From: Metaphire vulgaris
Lineage: Eukaryota > Annelida > Clitellata > Crassiclitellata > Megascolecidae
Length of the DNA: 64,000 bases
Direction: 5' to 3'
Assembly: GCA_018105865.1 (NCBI GenBank)
Contig: CM030861.1
Span: 2,365,484-2,429,483 of the forward strand
A program made the translations under genes and the position numbers. How positions within the stretch are numbered: position 1 is the stretch's first letter; each line of letters starts with the position of its first letter. Positions 1-9,301 of the stretch are shown here, in pieces. The notes under the pieces were generated by a model. It did not search any database, was not told where the DNA came from, and saw nothing but the letters and a program-made list of their open reading frames with translations.

Positions 1-160
1 TCTGCTGAAAGTCTGACAAAAAACCATCCCTGGCTCAGATTGAGGGGGTGTCGGTCTCAGATTGGGGGATCCCTGGAGGGAGGGGAGTGACGCATGGGAG
101 TGAATCTTGAGCTCCAGCCCCCAAACCTAAAATCCTGGCTACGTCCCTGGTCTGGACGCT
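1..160. repeat. Fragment of a G-rich interspersed repeat
   Basis: The first 100 bases resemble the repeat at 46,060-46,240: a TCTGACAA...-like motif, then 'gggggtgtcggtctca' and 'attggggg'. The left end lies outside the window. No coding potential is seen. It is probably a non-autonomous DNA transposon fragment; this rests on similarity to the second copy only. Confidence 0.5.
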
Positions 161-200
161 TCAATTAATCGCGATTTTGGACGCAAAATTGACAAAATCT

Positions 201-201
<1 letters not shown>

Positions 202-242
<41 letters not shown>
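202..242. repeat. (CT)n microsatellite
   Basis: About 20 CT units followed by a short C run. Reading frames across it give only Ser-Leu or Arg-Glu repeats and are not genes. Confidence 0.95.
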
Positions 243-244
<2 letters not shown>

Positions 245-502
245 CCCGTCTGGCGAATATTTCGGCGCTATTGATCTTATTTCCGGGTTTTCTTCTGGAA
301 TTTTAGATGTCCATCTTCTTGATTTTAAGCCTGCGCGCAGTGCATTTTGGTATTTGTGATGAAAAATACAATAATGCCGGCAATCTGTGCAGGAAAACAT
401 TGCGCAAAATACGGTAAACGGGGAGAAAATTTGTCGTTTTTTCGTTTTCCCCGCGACATCGAGAGGTAGACAGTCGCAGTTTCAGTCAAATCGAACAGCG
501 CA

Positions 503-540
503 TAAGTAAGTAAGTAAGTACTAAGTAAGTAAGTAAGTAG
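503..540. repeat. (AAGT)n microsatellite, probable LINE tail
   Basis: Two short blocks of AAGT units. The same tetranucleotide ends LINE-derived sequences near 47,020 and 58,845, so this is probably the remnant of a retroposon tail. Confidence 0.75.
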
Positions 541-977
541 GATAACACATGCACAAAGCAAGTTAATGTGTAAGGTTTGTTTACAACTTTACAGTACATT
601 AAAATTGAAACCAACCACCCGTTGTGGCTCCGTTCATTATTTTATTTTTATTTCATTTCAACCCTATTTATATACTTCTATTTATTTCTAATAACATTTG
701 TAAATATATCCTAGTAGGCCTATATTCGTTGCATGGGCCTACTTGGCATTTTGCGACCGGATCCCTTCAGAATAACGAAATTGAGCACACTGAGCGCGGC
801 TCGCACTTGGGTGGGTGTCGATCTCGGTGCAGTAAAGTTATAATAGCTTCCACATAATAATAGCTCCCCAGTCATTATATATATATATATTTTGTTATTA
901 TTCATATTGTTCATAACAATATATACAGAGCCATAAAATAGCAAGGGCCAAAGCCAAAGGCGCTTTTCCAGAGGCAT
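541..977. other. Non-coding interval
   Basis: AT-rich sequence without a supported exon. It contains a short (AT)n tract near 880. The first exon of the THAP gene downstream was looked for here and not found. Confidence 0.5.
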
Positions 978-1275
978 CAGTGGCGTAGCCAGGATTTCCG
1001 GAAGGGGGTTTGAGATTTTGGGTTTTGATCGTGGCTAACACCAACTTTCGAAAATCTTGACAAGCAAAAAAACCCTTATCATCTCCAGTTTTTTCTTGAC
1101 AAACAGAAAAAAGGTCCTCGCCTCTTGAACATCGTTACATTCTATACCCAAGGGGGTTGACCCCAAAGTCACATCAAAAATTAAAAATGCATGGAAACTC
1201 ATTTTTAAATATTTTGTTTTTGGCAGCCAAGGGGGTTTAACCCCTAACTCCCTCTTGGCTACACCACTCAGAAGT
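978..1275. mobile_element. MITE with 'AGTGGCGTAGCCAGG' type ends
   Basis: The left end reads CAGTGGCGTAGCCAGG and the right end is a diverged reverse complement (ggctacaccact). The interior has 'gggggtttaacccct' and two copies of the TTGACAAGC-A-rich module (1,057-1,075 and 1,096-1,117). Related ends occur at 35,755-35,870, 14,324-14,560 and 28,881-28,987. No clear target duplication was found. Confidence 0.6.
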
Positions 1276-1761
1276 GTAGCGTGCCAATGGCTATTATGGA
1301 GGTGGCAAATTTAGAAAGTGGCAACCTTTTTTTGCTTGTCAGGCGATTTCAGATACGGATTTGTTGTGATAATTTTTTTGCTTGTCCCATATTTTTGAAT
1401 GCCGATTTGTTGTGAGGATATTTTTAAAGGTGCGCGCCATCACTATCTTTCTTTTGTTTTTGGGGCGGTGGTTATGGTCATGGGCCATGGGCGGCAAAGG
1501 TGCACGATACACCTCTGCTGTTTACTAGCTCCTTCTGTATAATAATAATAAGTTCCCTAGTTTGAATTTGGACATTAGATAGTTGGTGGAGTGAATAACA
1601 GTATGGGAATGACCAAGCTCTGCCATGTAAGCTCTGCCATCCAATTGCATGACAAATTGATGACACAGCCCCATAATTTCTCATCATCTGTGAGTTATTA
1701 GACTGATGTATATAGTTCCTTGTGTTTCTGCTGATCTGTCATGCTGTTGTTGCTGGTTCAG

Positions 1762-4700
1762 ATGCAAGAAGTGGATCATCAATTCTGGTCGAGTGGATTT
1801 GGAAAAGAAGTCTGCTGTTGAACTCAACAGGAAGTTCTACCTTTGCAGTCTCCATTTTGACACAGACCAGTTTACAAACAAAGCAAAAAATCGTCTGAAT
1901 TGGAACGCTATACCTACAAATTTTCCTGTAAGAGACTAAAGATGTTGCATGCGTTGAATGTCTGATACAAACTCAACGAGATAATGGACTGATATGGCTG
2001 TTTGAATACTTGTAAGAGGGTCCATACATACGCACTGAGGAGGGAGGGGGTTGGATTCTTGAGATTTGTGCATGTATGGTGTGTGCAACAGGGAGAGAGG
2101 TTTGAAAATATGCCTTTTGTGTGTGTGTGTACTATATGGATGAGCCCTAAACATCGGTGATAGAGTGGAGTAGCAGTAGGATTCTTGCCGTGCAGTCTGA
2201 AGGTTTTGAGTTTAAGTCTGACCCTAGCCACTGCATAGTAACTTTGGACAAGTTGTTGCCCTGTGTGAGAACCACTATGTTCACCCATCCATTCGTTCAC
2301 ATTACGGCCTTGCCGTGTAAAGTGGAGGGAAAAAGAGCAAGAGGCAGGTAGACTGCCTATGAGAAGGGATTGAGGGAGTAAAGAATAACATCGAATAACA
2401 TCAAGATGACGTCAAGATTGAACAAAGTGGAAATCCATGATTGCTAATATAGAAATACACAGCACCTAAAGAAGAAGTTTAATCTCATTCTTTGCCATCT
2501 CATCTTCTGATTGTCCGTGAAAAAGACAGTAGGAAAACACCTCATTCATCTCATCGCCAGGTGGTGTAACTGCCAATTTGGCCTGCCTTAGGGCTGAGAA
2601 CTTGCCCTCCTCTTCTTCTTCCTCTTCCTCTTCCTCTTCTTCCTCCTCCTCCTCCTCCTCCTCCTTCTCCTGCTCCTCCTCCTCCTCTTCCTTCTCCTCC
2701 TCCTCCTTCTCCTCCTCCTACTCCTCATAATCTTCATCATCATGAGTTTTGAACGCAATATTGCAATATGCTGCTAAATATACAATGGCACAGTTTTCCT
2801 CTTTCTTGTAACTTGTTATAAGTTTTTTTAAAGTTGGAAATAAGCTTCATCAATCTAGAGTGAGTACTCACCTTCAGGAGTTCGCCCTAAGAACTGTGCT
2901 TCTTGTTTGAAAGATTTCGTTGGGGAGGGGGTACTTCGTAGCTGCCTGCAGGTTATGCACCTGCTGTGTATTTTTGGACTTATTCTTCACAGATTTATCT
3001 TTTGCTCTCCACTCAATGTTTTTCATAACCAGCTGGATACACTTTTGTTTGTTGCTTTACTTCTCGTCGTATTAGCTGCGATGTGATTTTGAACCTTGCA
3101 GACCTTTATAAACAACAAAGATTTATTCTTGACCATGCATCCATCACAAATTACTGCATTGTATTCTTACTCTAGTTGCAAATTTTCATGGCAGAAATAA
3201 AAGTGGTTGACTTAAGTACAATGGAATTTGTCTTTGCTTTTATTGATTCTAGTTTTCTGATTGCAACACAAAGGTGAACTTACGACAGCAGTCGTTCCGT
3301 AAATGCGATGAACCTCATTTAAAACAGAAGGGTTCACAAGTGTTGCGGTACATTTTGCCAAAAGGAACGGAAGCATCTGCTTTGGCTGAAGCAGCTTGGA
3401 AACAGATTTCTAATGTTGATCTAGTGGAGGCAAGTCAATTCCGATAAAACTAGTTTTAAAAATGTTAATGAAGGTTTTGTTTCCTCTACTATGCTTCACA
3501 TACAAAGGTACTTCATTATAACAGACATTGTAAAGTTATTTTATATATCTGGTTATAAAGTACCGCATTGGATGGTCCGGTGTGATGCACTAGTTATCGG
3601 ATTGGATGGCATTAGATATAACATCTGTTGGATATAACATGCTACATTTACAGACCCAGTTAAGTACCGGTACTTTATAACAAAGTTCTACTCATCAGTG
3701 ACCAGCTATAGTCTCCCAGCTTGAAAAATATAACAAAACATGTCACAGCTATTGCAACAATAGATCAACATTTTAGGTGTTATATGCAATGAAATTTGCA
3801 GCCTTTGAACTTGATGATTGCAGCTACTGTTGCCTAGACACAGCATAACCCCTTAACTGGGTAACTATTTGTAACTCAATGAAAAATGGACGAGCGTTAC
3901 TCGGGGCACCCAGTTAAGGGGTTAACCCAAATTACATTGAATATGTTGCCATAGGCACAAACTACTCTAGATGACATGCCTGGGCATGCTTGAGTGCCTG
4001 AGTGTGCATGAGATCGATTTTCTTCAAGTTTATTAGATTAGCGAGTCTCTACTATAAATTGCATATTGGTCATAGTTATAATACAACAATTTTGACCTCA
4101 GAAATTGCCAACTCTTGAGGCTGTTATCGGGACTCCAAAAAATTATATGAAATTTACTAATGTAGCTCCCTATAAATCTAACTGATAGGTTTTTCTGTTT
4201 TAAACTGTTCTTGCATCTAGTGATCTTAATCAACATGAATTACTGTTTTATATTCTTCATTTTAACATAAAAATTTACAGCAAAAAATTGTTGATATAAA
4301 CTGCAACCAATGTTGTTTTTGGCTTTTCTGCTTCTAGCTTTCTAATTGGAATGCAGAGAATAGTTCAGATGAACCTCAGTTGAATGAGTTTATTCACAAA
4401 TTGAATGAATGTCAATTGAATCAGGAGGGTCCACAAGGGCTCCAATGCATTTTTCCAAAAGGAACTGAACCATCTGTTTTGGCCAAAACTATTTGGAAAC
4501 AGAATTCTAATGTTGACCTTGTGGAGGCAAGTCAATTCTGATAGTCTGATAGAAATTGAAAATGTTGCATTATGTCCTCATCTAATCATTGAATATGTTG
4601 ATCCTCAAGTCTACGGCGATCGACCGGCGCTCGCAGCTTCATTCAAGCAACTGTCATCAACTGGTGGTTCCTCCTCCATCCAAGACGGCTGTCTTTGGTG

Positions 4701-5477
4701 ACAGGTCCTTCTGGAGGGGAGTCCGCAGCTGTGGAATGCTCTACCGTAGAGCGTGACAATTGAGACCTCCCAGAACTGTTTATCAAGTGCCTTAAGACAT
4801 ATATGTTTAACACCTCTTACAGTGTCTCTTGTTAAGCGCTCTTGATTTTTGGCCTTCGCTATGCTTACTGAGCTCTATAAATCGTCTTTAAGAATAATAT
4901 TAATAATATTAATATTAATAATAATCATTGTCATCTTTTTGGAATTAGATTCACACGATTGGGCACTAAGTTGAGAATTAAATATTTTCATTGCCCTAAT
5001 GTCTATGCTGATATAGGATCTTTCACGGCTCCTGAAACTTGTTTGGGCTTCCAAATAATTAGATAAATTTTTGCTAGGGTAGCATACCAGAAGTATACCA
5101 GTACCTCATGAACATTTCCTCATTTCAACTGTTATGGAATCTCATAATCTGAATTAGCCTTTTAGATTTGAGCATTTGTCTCTTCCTTTGTTGAGCACTC
5201 CATTTCCAATTGCTATTTTATCAAATTTATTGATAGTGTTTAATGGTCTCAATCAATTGATCTTAAATATGCTTTTATTACAGGTTCCTGATCCTGCACT
5301 AATTGTTGAGTGTGGACAGAATGATACACCCTCAGAAGATGTACCGCTGCCACAGCATCAATCTCCAGTGGGGAAGATTTGTCAAAGGTGATCTATGTTT
5401 TGAACAGGTCACCCTCACTGTCGTCTGATTTGATGGGAACTGGTTTGGAACAGGAAACTGATGATGGCATACAAAAG
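1762..5477 (+). CDS. THAP-domain gene, partial, at least four exons
   Basis: The exon at 1,762-1,927 encodes the C-terminal half of a THAP zinc finger: W-x2-N-x-GR-x-DL, then the CSLHF pair of zinc ligands, and finally the A-x-PT-x-FP end. It lies between 'tggttcag' and CCT|GTAAGA. Exons 3,253-3,429 (177 nt) and 4,338-4,526 (189 nt) are both phase 0, both end in the GC-type donor GAG|GCAAGT, and encode two copies of one ~60-residue unit (PKGTE-x-S, WKQ-x-SNVDLVE). The last exon starts at 5,284 after 'attacag'. It either ends at 5,387 or runs to 5,477 with a one-base frame change near 5,370. THAP domains bind DNA and often derive from P-element-like transposases. The first exon, with the CxxC half, and the 3' end were not found. 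Confidence is good for the THAP exon and moderate for the gene as a whole. Confidence 0.6.
2018..2147. mobile_element. MITE with 'GGGTCCATACATA' type ends
   Basis: About 130 bp in the first THAP intron, starting GGGTCCATACATACG and ending ATATGGATGAGCCC. Two other copies lie at 7,155-7,928 (broken by two nested insertions) and 57,042-57,172. Shared core: 'gcactgagga...ggggttgga'. Confidence 0.6.
2608..2722. repeat. Polypyrimidine (CTC/CTT)n tract
   Basis: About 115 bp of nearly pure pyrimidines on the plus strand inside the THAP intron, an impure trinucleotide array. Confidence 0.9.
4597..4925 (+). mobile_element. LINE 3' end (L2-like) with (AAT)n tail
   Basis: The decayed frames contain a DRSFWRG-like stretch and a LWNALP-like stretch, as in the C-terminus of L2-type LINE ORF2. 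A short 3' region then ends in 'ctctataaatcgtcttta' and AAT units. The same segment, with the preceding THAP exon, recurs at 48,884-49,560. Confidence 0.6.
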
Positions 5478-5660
5478 GTGGGAGCATCTCAAGAGCTTAA
5501 GATGCTCAGCTTACATATGATCGTTGTATGAAATATCATCAAGTGTATATGATCAGTGAAATTTTTTATTTTCTTTTCAATTTTATAATTGATTTTTTCA
5601 CTATTCCAAAAAATGTTGAGCTGATCTGTTTGGTGCTCAAAATCCATACCAACGGATATG

Positions 5661-5661
5661 A

Positions 5662-5692
<31 letters not shown>
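5661..5692. repeat. Poly-T run
   Basis: About 30 consecutive T bases, possibly the tail of a minus-strand retroposon. Confidence 0.85.
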
Positions 5693-5699
5693 GTCACCT

Positions 5700-6184
5700 G
5701 CTGGTTTTCTTTGTGCACGTTAATACATTAAACAAAAATTGCCACGGCCTGTTTTTTTTTGATGAAGTGCATTATAAATTAATATTTTATGGAAGCCCCA
5801 CCCCCACACGCCTCTGTATCACCCAATGTGTTTAAATGTTTGGCCACGGATATGATTCTTTGCCAAAAATTGATTTCTTTTGATGAATGTGGAAGGTTCA
5901 ATGTGTTTAAATTTGGCCTCTCTTTGCCAGACAAGTTTGTTGAACTGGAACAGAAAAATATTAATTTACTAGGAAATTACCCCTAAGAAATTATGGGTCA
6001 ATTTCTGATTTATTTGTTTAAATCGGTTGCCGCTACAGCTGCTGTTGGCAAAGAGCCAAATGCCTGCTCTCTGTTGTTTATGCAGCTTATAGCCGTCAAG
6101 CTCTGCCTCAGGCTACAGGCAGTGTGTCCATCTCCCCGAACAGGTAGATGAACTCTCCCGGGAGAGAGTAGGTTGCGTCACTAG
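5700..6184. other. Non-coding interval
   Basis: No supported exon, RNA or element end. A short open frame at 5,789-5,986 has no recognisable domain and no splice support. Confidence 0.4.
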
Positions 6185-6282
6185 ACAGAGGAAATTATAG
6201 TATAGGATTTAAATCCTTTTATAAAACTGTATTACAGAGGAAATTATAGTATAGGATTTAAATCCTTTTATAAAACTGTATT
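6185..6282. repeat. 49-bp perfect tandem duplication
   Basis: The unit starting 'acagaggaaattatag' and ending 'aaaactgtatt' occurs twice in a row without mismatch (6,185-6,233 and 6,234-6,282). The following 'tttattcattatgctaatt' block resembles 55,569-55,660. Confidence 0.9.
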
Positions 6283-6382
6283 CGTGTTTATTCATTATGC
6301 TAATTAAGGCAATACAAAGCCCTTTACTGTATTTTGGACTTGGAGAATCCGTTTGCCATATTACGGATCTTTAGATGATGGC

Positions 6383-7035
6383 AGACAATGGTGTTTGGCC
6401 AGAAAGAGATTGGAAGAAAAATTAAAGTAAATGGAATAGAAGTAGAGAACGTAGAAAACTTCACCTATCTTAGAAGCAACACATGACAGCCTGCAGACAA
6501 GAGGTCACAAGAAGAGCAGCAAGGCTCTTGATCAACTGATGGCAATGGACAAAATCTGAAAAAGCAAAGCAATAAGCACTGAGAGAAAAAAGAAAATACT
6601 CGAAACCTGTATCTTCAGCAGCTTTTTATATGGATGCAAAACATGGATCATCACAAAAGACTTGGACAGAAAAATACTAGCCTTTGAAAGAAATGTTATA
6701 GAAAAATACTAAGAATCGGATGGGTCGAAAAATCACAAATGTAAAACTATACAGGAGAATTCTGCCCAAACAAACCATGCTGGAAAGAGTAAAACAAAGG
6801 AAACTCCATCTTTTTGGACACATATGCAGAATGAAAGAGGACAGAAAGATCAAAGCTCTAATGTTTGGAATAATGGAGGGTGCCAACAATAGAGGGAGAC
6901 CACACAAGGAATGGTGTGATGTTATTGAAGAATGGTGTGGAAGCAGTTTACAGGATCTTAGCCACAGAGCAATGGACAGGAAAGAATGGCAGAAAACTGT
7001 GGAGATGGCATTATGCACCAATGGGCGATGAGTAC
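6383..7035 (+). mobile_element. LINE 3' end, decayed reverse-transcriptase ORF
   Basis: The frames read NGIEVE-x-VENFTYL, then KKILETC-x-FSS-x-LYGC-x-TW, then from 6,720 an open stretch with LERVKQRKL-x-LFGH and GRP-x-KEWCD-x-I. That is the familiar C-terminal region of non-LTR retrotransposon ORF2 (RTE/craniate-type LINE). In-frame stops upstream of 6,720 show it is dead. It runs straight into a (GAT)n array, the expected tail. Confidence 0.75.
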
Positions 7036-7036
7036 T

Positions 7037-7038
7037 GT

Positions 7039-7120
<82 letters not shown>

Positions 7121-7121
7121 A
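7037..7121. repeat. (GAT)n microsatellite, LINE tail
   Basis: About 28 GAT units directly after the LINE stop region. Poly-Asp and poly-Ser readings across it are artefacts. Confidence 0.95.
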
Positions 7122-7178
7122 TTATGGATAAGGGCAGCAACAATGCCATTAATTTGGGTACATCCATATAGTACATAT

Positions 7179-7605
7179 GGGGCTGTCCATTAATTACATC
7201 GACAAAAAAGATAAGGGGGGAGGGTTTGAAAAAGTTTGCCAGTTGTTGGCAGGGAGAGGGGATCAAAAGAAGTTGATGTCAACAATTTCATTTTTTTACA
7301 AATGATAAAAATAGGAAATTTCATGGAATACTATTCATTACAACTGAAAAAGTCTGACAAGCCAAAAAAGGTCATTGCCACCACATTATGACACTTGATA
7401 AACAAAAGAAAGGGAAAAAGATCTCATTACTGCAAAAATAATAACCTTCGAAACTTTTTGGGGGATCCGTCACTGATCTTAGTGGGGGGATCAGAAGTTT
7501 TTGACATAGTTATAGGGGGGGTCACTGAAAGTTGACAGTTGTTTACAAGGGGGAAGGGAGTCAAAAATTGCCCAAAAATTTTTGACATAATTAATGGACA
7601 GCCCC
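7179..7605. mobile_element. MITE, GGGGCTGTCC inverted ends, 3-bp TSD
   Basis: Perfect 10-bp inverted ends (GGGGCTGTCC...GGACAGCCCC), with similarity continuing to about 25 bp (ccattaatta). It is flanked by TAT on both sides. The undisturbed site in copy B reads 'catatgcactg', with one TAT. The interior matches the reverse complement of the 162-bp element at 59,147-59,308. It contains one TCTGACAAGC module at 7,353-7,375. Superfamily not assigned. Confidence 0.85.
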
Positions 7606-7711
7606 TATGCACTGAGAGGGCAGGGGTTGGAGATTTTGCATATGTACGGTGTGCAAACGTGGGGGAGGGGGTTAAAAATATGCCTTTTTGTATCCATACT
7701 ATATGGATGAG

Positions 7712-7917
7712 CAGGGCGCGATTTGCGAGGGGGAAGGGGTGAATATTTCCCCCCCCCCACTGCCAAACTGCATCCCCCTTAGCGCTACATCCCCCACCAC
7801 TACATCCCCACCACTACATCCCCCACAACTACATCGCCCCACTGCTACATTTCCCAACAACTACATCCCCCCAAGCTCGACATTTCCCCACTGCTCCAGG
7901 TCACAAATCGCACCCTG
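7712..7917. mobile_element. hAT-type MITE, 8-bp TSD TGGATGAG
   Basis: Ends are CAGGGCGCGATTTG and CACAAATCGCACCCTG (inverted, one transition), flanked by perfect TGGATGAG duplications at 7,704-7,711 and 7,918-7,925. The interior is a degenerate C-rich repeat built on 'ccactacatcccc'. An 8-bp duplication and CAG...CTG ends fit the hAT superfamily. Confidence 0.85.
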
Positions 7918-8434
7918 TGGATGAGCCCTTTCAGAACTGGCAAAATTGCAGCTTTAGATTAACCTAAATGGATTCTTAAAAGTTAAAACCGTAAGTTCGT
8001 AACATGTACTTCCTTGTGTGACTCAGATATTTTATTATTTATCTCAACATTATGAGAGTGGTAGAGAAATATGGACGTCATTCCATTAAAACTTGTTGTC
8101 CTTTTTATCATGCACGTTTAACAGTAATAAATCTTGTTCAAAATGAAACTATGCAGAAAATTTGGTTTCCATTGCCTATTGATTGACATGTGTGTGTGCA
8201 TGTGTAATAATTTTGTGACTAGATTTTTCGTAATCTCCATTTGCTATTCTAGTAATCCCTTCAGCTTTCGTTTTTTGACTTCTTTCTTAGTTTTTATTTC
8301 TTGTGACATCATCTGTGGCTGCAGGAAGAACTTGCCAGGCCTATTTTTAGTAGTACAGTACTTTCTTTATGTTCTTGTCATTCCATCATGTATGGATCCT
8401 TTCATTTTCCTTCTTAATTAATAATAATGTGATT

Positions 8435-8625
8435 TTAAGTGGTTTAGGAGGCTAAGTAAGCCTGTGTGAAAACCACTACTTTGCTGACTGATCTTCCTGA
8501 TTGAGCTGGCTCTAATTCTATTTGATTTTGTGCACCATCGGCTGATGCCCTGGTCTCTGGACATTATCCTAGTGGCGCCATAGAAGTTGATTGATTGATC
8601 GATTGATTGACTGCGGACGTTTCAC
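8435..8625. mobile_element. Two abutting LINE 3' tails
   Basis: 8,435-8,480 ('aagtggtttaggaggctaag') is the reverse complement of the LINE 3' end seen at 41,747-41,833. 8,480-8,625 ends in 'gtggcgccatagaagttga' followed by TTGA units, a tail also seen inverted near 35,470. Copy B has unrelated sequence at this point. Confidence 0.55.
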
Positions 8626-9301
8626 GGTGACTCACGGATATCGTATTGAATGATGATTTCTTAATAGTCGCCTGGTGGCGCTTCATGCACTGCGCGCGGA
8701 TCTCTTGGAGGTCATCGGTAGACTTTGTTTTATGGATCGTTGAAATTTTTCGGCGTTTATTTTATTTAATTTTGGAATTAATCTGGAGTTAAATTTTGTG
8801 ATTCGCTTTACTATCGGCGAATAGAATCCATTAGTTTTATGCGGTTGTGACTATTGACAAAAGGCATGATTTAATTCTTTACTTATAGCCGAGTAGTCGG
8901 GACGCATATTGAGTAAAACGTGGTGCTACATAAATAGCTTCAACCTCAGATTTTAATTTTATTTTGTACACGAATGAAAGAAGTTCAGAATTTCTTCAGA
9001 GTCAGAATTTAAGGGCAGTTAGTCGACGGCGAGGAAAATTTATTCGTCCTAAAAATTTACAGGCACTAGAATTTTCATTTGTGTTAAAGATTTGACCCAT
9101 ATTGCAATTTCTCCGACACAATTATCTTTATTGTTTTCAACACTGATTTAAGTCTCTGAAAAAACTTTTTGATTGTAATTGACTTTATTGGCATATTTTA
9201 GGTTTTTATTACAATGACAGACGACTTTTGCGGAATTATTAGTAATTTTATTTTTGATGCGGTTGTTTTTTAAGGTTAACGCGCCAAGGTACCCCAAGAA
9301 G
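8626..9301 (+). promoter_or_regulatory. 5' region of ZBTB copy A
   Basis: Conserved with copy B at 58,540-59,530 apart from insertions in B. A short leader exon is likely upstream, because the BTB exon is preceded by an acceptor-like 'gttttttaag' at about 9,274. No TATA box is evident. Confidence 0.35.

Larger units (their letters stand above)
7155..7928. mobile_element. 'GGGTACATCC' MITE broken by two nested insertions
   Basis: Ends are GGGTACATCCATATAGTA on the left and ATATGGATGAGCCC on the right. The counterpart in copy B (57,042-57,172) is about 130 bp and uninterrupted. Here it is split by elements at 7,179-7,605 and 7,712-7,917. Confidence 0.75.

Noticed and set aside
4510..4701. 63-codon frame across the exon and LINE tail, also at 49,181
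   Set aside because: Spans a splice donor and a retroposon; duplicated because the whole segment is.
6986..7171. Open frames of poly-Asp and poly-Ser
   Set aside because: They are readings of the (GAT)n tail of the LINE.
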